Below are positions 36,147 through 41,311 of a stretch of 41,311 nucleotides of DNA, in pieces (position 1 is the stretch's first letter; every line of letters starts with the position of its first letter). The notes beneath the pieces were generated by a model. It searched no databases. It was not told the origin of the DNA and saw only the letters and a program-made list of their open reading frames with translations. This DNA comes from Polyangiaceae bacterium (GTDB lineage Bacteria > Myxococcota_A > Polyangia > Polyangiales > Polyangiaceae), in contig JAFGIS010000186.1 of the NCBI GenBank assembly GCA_016929495.1, forward strand, positions 1 through 41,311, in the 5' to 3' direction. Made by a program: the position numbers and the translations under genes.

Positions 36147-38285
36147 GTGGATCTGCGCACGCAGACTTCGCTGTTTTGCGGCGCCCTTGCGCTGGCCATC
36201 GCGGTATCGATCGTGTTGCGCGGGCGACGGCGGCTGCACGTGCTGTTGGCTGCTTTCGCCGCTGACATGGGGCTGTGGTATCTGGCCCAGTGGCTCTACC
36301 AATGGGTACGGGCCGACGTTTGGGCGCGATCCACCGCCCTGCTCGCCATACTGCTTCCGCAGTTCGCTCTCCATCTGTTCGAGGCCCTGTTGCCACACGC
36401 CGGCCGCCGCAGTGGCTTGGTGCGCATAGCGTGGGCGCTGTTGGTCCCGATGCTGCTCCTGGCGTTGTTCCCCCGGCACAACCATGCCTTGGTCCGAACC
36501 GCCATCTTCCTCTACGTGTTCGGGCTTCTCGCTGCCGGCCTGTGGACGCTCGCTCTCAGAGGAGAACGTAGCGGATCACGGGCACTGCAGCGTCGGGTGC
36601 GGCTGCTGGTGCTCATCGGCACGTTGTCGGTGGCCTTTTCGCTCGCCGACTTCCTCTGGTTCGTCGGGGCGCGCCTGCCACCGGTCGGAGCGGCGCTCAG
36701 CATCGTCTTCCTGTTCGCGCTGGCGGAGTCGGTGGTCAGAGAACGGTTGGTGGACCTGTACGACATCCTCGTGCAGCTGTTCGTCTCCACGGTGCTGGCC
36801 TTCTGTCTGGCAGGCATATTCTACGTCTTCGTGGAGTTGTTCGGAGGATTCGAGACCACGTATCTGGGCGCCATTCTCGGTGCTATTGTCTTCCTGCTGA
36901 TCTTCGAGCCCCTGCGGGAGAAGGTGGAGCACTACACGCACCAGGCCCTGTTTCGTGAGCGTGTCGACCTCGAGCGCGCCACCGTCCGAGCGCGCAGCCA
37001 GCTCGTCCATGTCCTTCAGGTCGATGCGATGGCGCACGTGGTCATGTCGGAGCTCGAGGCTTCGCGTCGGGCAACGGGCGCTGCACTCTACCTCAGGGAT
37101 CCGTCGGGCTCCGACTTCGATCTGGGAGCTTCGTTCGGTCCGCCCGCACCGGCAGTGCTCGATGGGGCCACGGCCAGGCCGCTGCTCGACCGGCTGAGCT
37201 CCAGCTCTTCCATCGTGCTCGAGGACGTGGCGTTCGAGATGGCCGAGCGCCGACGAAGCGGGTGGACCCAGGCCTCGGAGGCCGGCGAGCGGCTGCTGGC
37301 AGCCGCCGAGTTGCTCGGGCCGTTCAAGACAGGCGTCTGCGTCAGCATCCATGGTGAGCACCAGGATCTGCTCGGAGTGCTCGTCGCAGTCGACGACCGG
37401 GTGAGGGACGCCTTTTCACCCGACGAAGTGAATCTGCTGGAGTCGCTGGCCGTTCAGATCGCGGTGGTGATCGAGAACTCACGACAGTATCGGCGCATGC
37501 AGGAGCGCGACCGGCTTGCGGCCTTGGGCCAGCTGGCCGCCGGTCTGGCCCACGAAGTCAAGAATCCGCTGGGGGCCATCAAGGGGGCTGCTCAGCTCTT
37601 GTGCGAAACGCCGGACGACGAGGTCACCGATCCAGCCACGCGTGAATTCCTCGGCATCATCTTGGAGGAAGTGGAAAGGCTGGATCGCGTCGTTGGCTCG
37701 GTGCTCGACTACGCGAAGCCGGCCCGGGGTGACCCCTCACCGATCGACGTCAATGCTGTCGTCCGCAGGACGCTGCAGGTCATGGCGCCCGCCCACCAAT
37801 CCAACGTGGTGGTGAAGACGGAGCTGGGCGAGGACGTTCCGAGGGTCCGCGCCGACGCCGAGCAGATACGCCAGGTCCTGATGAATCTGGTCACGAACGC
37901 CCTTCAGGCTGTCACAGGCGGCGGGACCGTGACCATCTGTACGCGCAGACGGTCCGAACGCGCTCCGGGCTACGCCACCGGTTCCTCCGGCCACGAGCTC
38001 GACTGGGCGGAGATCTCCGTGAGCGACGATGGACCTGGCATTGCGCCCGAGGTGGCCGAACACATCTTCGTCCCGTTCTTCACCACCAAGCACAAGGGTA
38101 CCGGGCTGGGTCTTGCGATCAGCCAGCGCATGGTCGAGGAGATGGGCGGCCGCATCGAAGTCATCTCGGCCGCGCGCGCCGGGGCGACTTTCGCGATTGT
38201 GCTGCCTCCGGCCACGGCCCATCCGGCGAGCCTGCGCCCCAGCCGGCTGCCAGTGCCTGAATCGGGGCAGCGTGCGTCGGAATGA
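36147..38285 (+). CDS. NtrB-like membrane sensor histidine kinase
   Basis: The protein has 712 residues from a GTG at 36147. Residues 1-260 contain about eight hydrophobic segments (for example LFCGALALAIAVSIVL and IVFLFALAESVV). Residues 290-440 form a GAF-like domain. A HisKA dimerisation helix carries His469 in GLAHEVKNPLGA. The HATPase domain has N-box NLVTNALQAV (about 580-590), G1 DDGPGIAPE, F-box FVPFFTTK and G2 GTGLGLAI. It should autophosphorylate on His469 and pass the phosphate to a response regulator not encoded next to it. The HEVKNPL motif and domain order match NtrB/ZraS-type kinases that act on sigma-54 regulators. The signal sensed is unknown. Confidence 0.94.
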   Translation: MDLRTQTSLFCGALALAIAVSIVLRGRRRLHVLLAAFAADMGLWYLAQWLYQWVRADVWARSTALLAILLPQFALHLFEALLPHAGRRSGLVRIAWALLVPMLLLALFPRHNHALVRTAIFLYVFGLLAAGLWTLALRGERSGSRALQRRVRLLVLIGTLSVAFSLADFLWFVGARLPPVGAALSIVFLFALAESVVRERLVDLYDILVQLFVSTVLAFCLAGIFYVFVELFGGFETTYLGAILGAIVFLLIFEPLREKVEHYTHQALFRERVDLERATVRARSQLVHVLQVDAMAHVVMSELEASRRATGAALYLRDPSGSDFDLGASFGPPAPAVLDGATARPLLDRLSSSSSIVLEDVAFEMAERRRSGWTQASEAGERLLAAAELLGPFKTGVCVSIHGEHQDLLGVLVAVDDRVRDAFSPDEVNLLESLAVQIAVVIENSRQYRRMQERDRLAALGQLAAGLAHEVKNPLGAIKGAAQLLCETPDDEVTDPATREFLGIILEEVERLDRVVGSVLDYAKPARGDPSPIDVNAVVRRTLQVMAPAHQSNVVVKTELGEDVPRVRADAEQIRQVLMNLVTNALQAVTGGGTVTICTRRRSERAPGYATGSSGHELDWAEISVSDDGPGIAPEVAEHIFVPFFTTKHKGTGLGLAISQRMVEEMGGRIEVISAARAGATFAIVLPPATAHPASLRPSRLPVPESGQRASE

Positions 38286-38409
38286 CGACTCGACTTCCGA
38301 CTCGCGGGCCGCTCGTGCCGTGCTGCCGACGGGGGTGGACGGGCGAGTTCAGGTACGAGCCGGGCGCCGCGGGCGCTACCCACACACGCCTAGGAGACCT
38401 CCCGGACCC

Positions 38410-38439
38410 TTGACCCTATCTGTCGCGCCCGCATATGCT
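38410..38439 (+). promoter_or_regulatory. Candidate promoter for the FHA-DUF4388 gene
   Basis: TTGACC (38410-38415) and TATGCT (38434-38439) are 18 bp apart, 66 bp before the ATG at 38506. A T-run directly follows the -10 box. It lies 124 bp past the histidine kinase stop, so the FHA gene probably has its own transcript. Confidence 0.5.
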
Positions 38440-38505
38440 TTTTTCTCTGGAGCTTGCGCGGTCGACCAAAGAGCCTGGTGTCGTTGCTGGCTACATTGTC
38501 TCCCA

Positions 38506-39486
38506 ATGCCCGACAGACTCGCTCCGCAATCTGATGCTTTGCAGGGTGTGCTTCCGCCCAAGGGCGTTGCCCTGCGCTTCATTTCGGGAAAGTACCAAGG
38601 CGGCGAGTACCCGCTCGAGGAGGGTCATGAGGTGCTCGTTGGCCGGTCGAGCGACCTTGATATGGTGCTCGTCGAGGAGATGGTGTCGCGCCGACATGCA
38701 CGGATCGAGCTCCGGGACGGCATCATCTCCATCGAGGACCTCGGATCGACCAACGGAACCTTCGTCAACGGGGAGAAGATCGTGCGCGGGCAGCTGAGGG
38801 AGGGCGATCGCGTTCTTATCGGCACGAGCATCCTCAAGGTCGTGGTCGGTGTCGAGCCCGCGGCCGCCGGTGCGCGCAAGATGGAGGTGCAGCCCAGTCG
38901 GCGAGGGGCCATGCGACAGCGCGGCGCACCCGGCGACGAAGCGCCTCGGATGACCGGTAGCTTGGAGGAGATCCCGCTTCCCGATCTCCTGCAGCTGTTC
39001 GCGGCGTCGCGCAAAAGCGGAGTTCTGGTGATTCGAGGCGAGGAGCGCCTAGGGCGGATCTATCTCATGGAGGGACAGATCCAGCACGCAGCCTTCGACG
39101 GACGACCCGAGCTCGGTGCGCTCAAGTGCGTGTACCGGCTCTTGGGGTCCAAGGGCGGCGTGTTCGAGCTCGAACCGCCTCACGAAGAGCCCATCGAGAA
39201 TCCTCTCGGCGTCGGCGTTCAGGAAGTGCTGATGGAGGGCTTCCGGCAGCTCGACGAACTGAACGCTCTGCGCGAGCGGCTGCCGGCGATGAACGCGCGG
39301 CTGACGTTGCGTACTCCTCTGGAGGCACCGCTGCACGAGCTCGAGCCCGCGCATCTGGACGTCCTGCAGCTAGCGATCAACTCGTCGAGTTTCGAGGCCT
39401 TGCTCGACAGGAGCCCGGTGAGTGATCTCGAGACCGCGCAGATAGTGGGTAGTCTGCTCACTCGGCGCTATCTCGAAGCCAAGTAG
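38506..39486 (+). CDS. FHA domain protein with C-terminal DUF4388 (PATAN)
   Basis: The protein has 326 residues from the ATG at 38506. Residues 20-115 are an FHA domain, which binds phosphothreonine peptides. The binding residues are visible: VLVGRSSDLD (44-52), the SRRHARIEL turn (61-69) and LGSTNGTFVNG (79-89). Residues 148-250 are DUF4388 (GSLEEIPLPDLLQLFAASRKSG, EERLGRIYLMEGQIQHA). The last 60 residues are helical and probably contact a partner. No membrane segment is present. It probably reads phosphorylation by Ser/Thr kinases, which the PP2C phosphatase of this window could oppose; this is an inference. A dispersed-repeat cluster follows it. Confidence 0.93.
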   Translation: MPDRLAPQSDALQGVLPPKGVALRFISGKYQGGEYPLEEGHEVLVGRSSDLDMVLVEEMVSRRHARIELRDGIISIEDLGSTNGTFVNGEKIVRGQLREGDRVLIGTSILKVVVGVEPAAAGARKMEVQPSRRGAMRQRGAPGDEAPRMTGSLEEIPLPDLLQLFAASRKSGVLVIRGEERLGRIYLMEGQIQHAAFDGRPELGALKCVYRLLGSKGGVFELEPPHEEPIENPLGVGVQEVLMEGFRQLDELNALRERLPAMNARLTLRTPLEAPLHELEPAHLDVLQLAINSSSFEALLDRSPVSDLETAQIVGSLLTRRYLEAK

Positions 39487-39510
39487 TCGCGTGACAGCGT
39501 TCCCAACGAT

Positions 39511-39562
39511 CTGACCCGCGGCACCCCTGGTCTGGGCATCGTTTCAATTGAAACGATGCACT
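39511..39562 (+). repeat. Dispersed palindromic repeat, family C, copy 2
   Basis: This unit carries the same perfect 24-bp palindrome (39536-39559) and the same upstream flank as copy 1 (22399-22452), with a 2-nt indel. It stands 25 bp past the FHA gene stop and directly abuts repeat B copy 2, so two families are stacked in one convergent intergenic region. Confidence 0.88.
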
Positions 39563-39567
39563 ACTGC

Positions 39568-39677
39568 CCTGTCTCCGTGACGACTGGGCGAAGCCGTCGA
39601 ATTCTGCGGCGAATGGCCCCCTTCTGAGCCAGGAAGCGCCTTGTTGCTTGTGTGCCCTGTCTTGAAGACAGGGCACT
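39568..39677 (-). repeat. Dispersed inverted-repeat element, family B, copy 2
   Basis: This inverted, shorter relative of the unit at 31672-31804 keeps one of its two GAATTCTGCGGCGAAT arms and carries a near-perfect hairpin with 12-bp arms GTGCCCTGTCTT/AAGACAGGGCAC around one base (39652-39676). The last bases overlap the stop codon of the SUKH gene, for which it may act as mRNA 3' end. Confidence 0.75.
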
Positions 39678-40284
39678 ACGTCCAATGTCCCGCTTTGAGC
39701 GCGGCCGGGTCGTACTGACGGATCTGCGCGGCGACGGCCTCGCGGAAGACGTCTTCATCATCCATGTCGATGTCTTCCTCGGCGAACCCTTTGGCCACTT
39801 CCATGCCGATGGCCAGGATCCTGAGGAATAGAGCGAAACTGGAGGCGCACAACCGCGGCTTCCAGATGTCCGTGCCGCTCATGGCCGTATAGACCGGACA
39901 GTCGCCTTCCGCATCGGGGCTGCCCACATCCAAGAAATACGGGTCGCCCAGGAGGGAGCTGTGGCCGACGATGATCCAGTCTGCACGCCACCGCGACGTG
40001 CACCCCGAACCCACCGGCTGTCCGCGGGCATCGAGTGCGAAGCCGCGTTGCTCCTGCTCCAGTTGGGTCGACGGAATCAGCCGGATCCGTTCGGCAGGTG
40101 TACGGGTCTCCACGTCGACGGGGTCGGCCTCTGCAAGGAAGTCCCGGTAGCGCCGTGGCAATTTCAACTTCGCCTTGAGCTCCGCGATGGACTCCGGCGA
40201 CGCCTTACCGAAATGCGCAAGAATGCCCCGAGCCTCAAAAACGGCTTTGAGCGCGGAGACGGACTCGGCCAGGTCGCTATCCAC
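39676..40284 (-). CDS. SMI1/KNR4 (SUKH) family protein, orphan immunity candidate
   Basis: The protein has 202 residues from a GTG at 40284 with an AAGAGGA ribosome-binding site about 9 bp upstream. The SUKH fold is suggested by SPESIAELKAKLKLPRRYRDFL (about residues 29-50) and the middle segment WIIVGHSSLLGDPYFLD (about 103-119). Many SUKH proteins are immunity factors against secreted or contact-dependent toxins; others act in eukaryotic-type signalling. No toxin gene lies next to it, so an orphan immunity or unrelated role remains open. The Asp/Glu-rich segment FAEEDIDMDDEDVF stands near the end. The stop codon overlaps repeat B copy 2. Confidence 0.8.
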   Translation of the reverse strand: MDSDLAESVSALKAVFEARGILAHFGKASPESIAELKAKLKLPRRYRDFLAEADPVDVETRTPAERIRLIPSTQLEQEQRGFALDARGQPVGSGCTSRWRADWIIVGHSSLLGDPYFLDVGSPDAEGDCPVYTAMSGTDIWKPRLCASSFALFLRILAIGMEVAKGFAEEDIDMDDEDVFREAVAAQIRQYDPAALKAGHWT

Positions 40285-40520
40285 GAGCGATTCCTCTTAC
40301 CGCCGCAGCGGCGGCTGGGCTCCCGCGGACGCCCAAGAGTTTCCGCAGGAGACTTCAGACGATAACGAACGCACGCTGTCTACCATCAAATCGGATTGCT
40401 GGGTGATGCCCTTTGCCCGTCGATTCGCTACCGAGGGGCACGAAAGGTAGGTTTCCAGAGCAAACGGCCGGCCGGCTTGAGCCGGACCTCCGATCGGTCC
40501 CGAGCGCGCCGTGTCGAGGG

Positions 40521-41311
40521 TCATGACGCCCAGACGCGCCGCGTATCGGTGAACGCCAGCACGAGATCGTGCGCGCCCGACTCGCGCGCCGCCTGGATCG
40601 CCTGGTCCATGTAGTCCAAGGCGTCGGTTGAGCGTTGCCGGCCCCGCGCCACGTGGGCCAGCGCGCCGAGCACACGCGCCCGGTCGGCTCCGCTTGGTCC
40701 TGCGACGTCCAGCGCCTCGCGGAGCACGCCTTCGGCGTCGGCGAAGCTACCGGCCCGTGTCAGTGCGGCGCCGAGCTTGCGACCGAAAATCAGTACGGCT
40801 GACAGCGGATCGTCGAGCTCCCCCCGGGCGATTTCCTGACGGGCAGTCTCCAGGCCGCGCCGCAGAGCCAGGACCTCGCTTGCCGTGTCGCCGCGAACCA
40901 GGGCGTGCTCGGCCACTTGCTCCAGCAGGAGAAGAGCCCGAAATGAATCCTGAGCATGATAGGCATGAAGGGCCCGGGCTTCGAGCGGAGCGGCGCGTTC
41001 GTCGCTGAGAGCAAGAGCGCGCGCGTGTAGCTCGCGCCGAACCGCGGCGGGAGTCCCTGCCTGGACGACTTCGCGCAACAGCGGGTGGGACGTGCTGAGC
41101 GTTCCCCGCGCATGCTCGACCATGCCGCGACGCTCGAGTAGACCCACAGCGGACTCAAGCCCTTCGCTGATTGTTGCTGCACGGCCGAGAAGCGTCTCGT
41201 CCAGCTCGTCTCCGAGCACCGCGAGAGCCTGCAGGGCACGACGTGCATCCGGACGCAGACCGTCGAGGCGGCGTGCAATGAGGTCCGCCAACCCTCGTGG
41301 GGGGTCGCTGC
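40521..41311 (-). CDS. C-terminal part of an AAA/TPR regulatory protein (partial)
   Basis: The frame is open to the window edge, so only the last 263 residues are visible and the start lies outside. The first visible part (ADLIARRLDGLRPDARRALQALAVLG) looks like the end of an AAA/NTPase module found in large kinase-, cyclase- or LuxR-type regulators. The rest is helical and Ala/Leu/Arg-rich with repeated 34-residue-like units (ARALALSDERAAPLEARALH, ALLLLEQVAEHALVRGDTAS and a final DALDYMDQAIQAARESG), as expected for TPR repeats. Its catalytic or output domain would be upstream of the window. Partner proteins and signal are unknown. A 236-bp gap separates it from the SUKH gene, with only a short GC hairpin near 40300. 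Confidence 0.8.
   Translation of the reverse strand, partial: SDPPRGLADLIARRLDGLRPDARRALQALAVLGDELDETLLGRAATISEGLESAVGLLERRGMVEHARGTLSTSHPLLREVVQAGTPAAVRRELHARALALSDERAAPLEARALHAYHAQDSFRALLLLEQVAEHALVRGDTASEVLALRRGLETARQEIARGELDDPLSAVLIFGRKLGAALTRAGSFADAEGVLREALDVAGPSGADRARVLGALAHVARGRQRSTDALDYMDQAIQAARESGAHDLVLAFTDTRRVWAS

Overview
The window is about 41 kb of GC-rich, gene-dense chromosome with strong codon bias towards G/C in third positions. The gene set is typical of Myxococcota, most likely Polyangiales/Sorangium-like: proteins with DUF4388 (PATAN) domains, an FHA-DUF4388 protein, a PP2C phosphatase fused to a cyclic-nucleotide-binding domain, lipoproteins with Cys-rich tails, a SUMF1-domain protein, an AAA/TPR regulator fragment and a retropepsin-like protein. 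The taxon is inferred from families and base composition, not from a marker search. No phage, plasmid, IS transposase or CRISPR array was seen.

Layout. 1-2.7 kb: a dispersed hairpin repeat (family A), a DUF5678/retropepsin-like protein, a probable gene remnant, a Uma2-family nuclease and a 0.67 kb gap. 2.7-8.4 kb: housekeeping block with recN(-), a small lipoprotein(+), uvrB(-) and the rplM-rpsI operon(-), whose leader carries a strong hairpin. 8.5-11.3 kb: a four-domain regulator (MshEN, degenerate HD-GYP, degenerate receiver, DUF4388) and a small conserved unknown protein. 11.4-15.7 kb: a 1441-residue lipoprotein made of 24 eight-cysteine repeats ending in a CBM3-like cellulose-binding domain. 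16.2-19.4 kb: tRNA-Cys, a permease and a 6-phosphofructokinase. 19.4-25.3 kb: a Cys-rich lipoprotein, a short Hsp70-like protein next to a YqgE protein, pcm, a SUMF1-domain exported protein, a two-domain SRPBCC protein and tRNA-Ala. 25.6-27.5 kb: full-length dnaK. 27.6-33.5 kb: a membrane protein, an RluA-type pseudouridine synthase, a glycine-rich membrane protein and an outer-membrane barrel. 33.6-41.3 kb: PP2C-cNMP phosphatase, RadC, an NtrB-like membrane histidine kinase, FHA-DUF4388 protein, a SUKH/SMI1 protein and the 3' part of an AAA/TPR protein that runs off the window.

Themes. DNA repair (recN, uvrB, radC), protein quality control (dnaK, Hsp70-like, pcm) and phospho-signalling (histidine kinase, FHA, PP2C, receiver/DUF4388) dominate. 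The most unusual signals are non-coding. Three dispersed palindromic repeat families, each with two copies here, lie mostly between convergent genes. Family A has a 21-bp stem with one swapped base pair between copies, and family B supplies the likely start codon of one gene and overlaps the stop codon of another. A 13-bp-arm inverted repeat straddles the start codon of the membrane protein at 27606. The most unusual protein is the 24-repeat cysteine-rich cellulose-binding lipoprotein.
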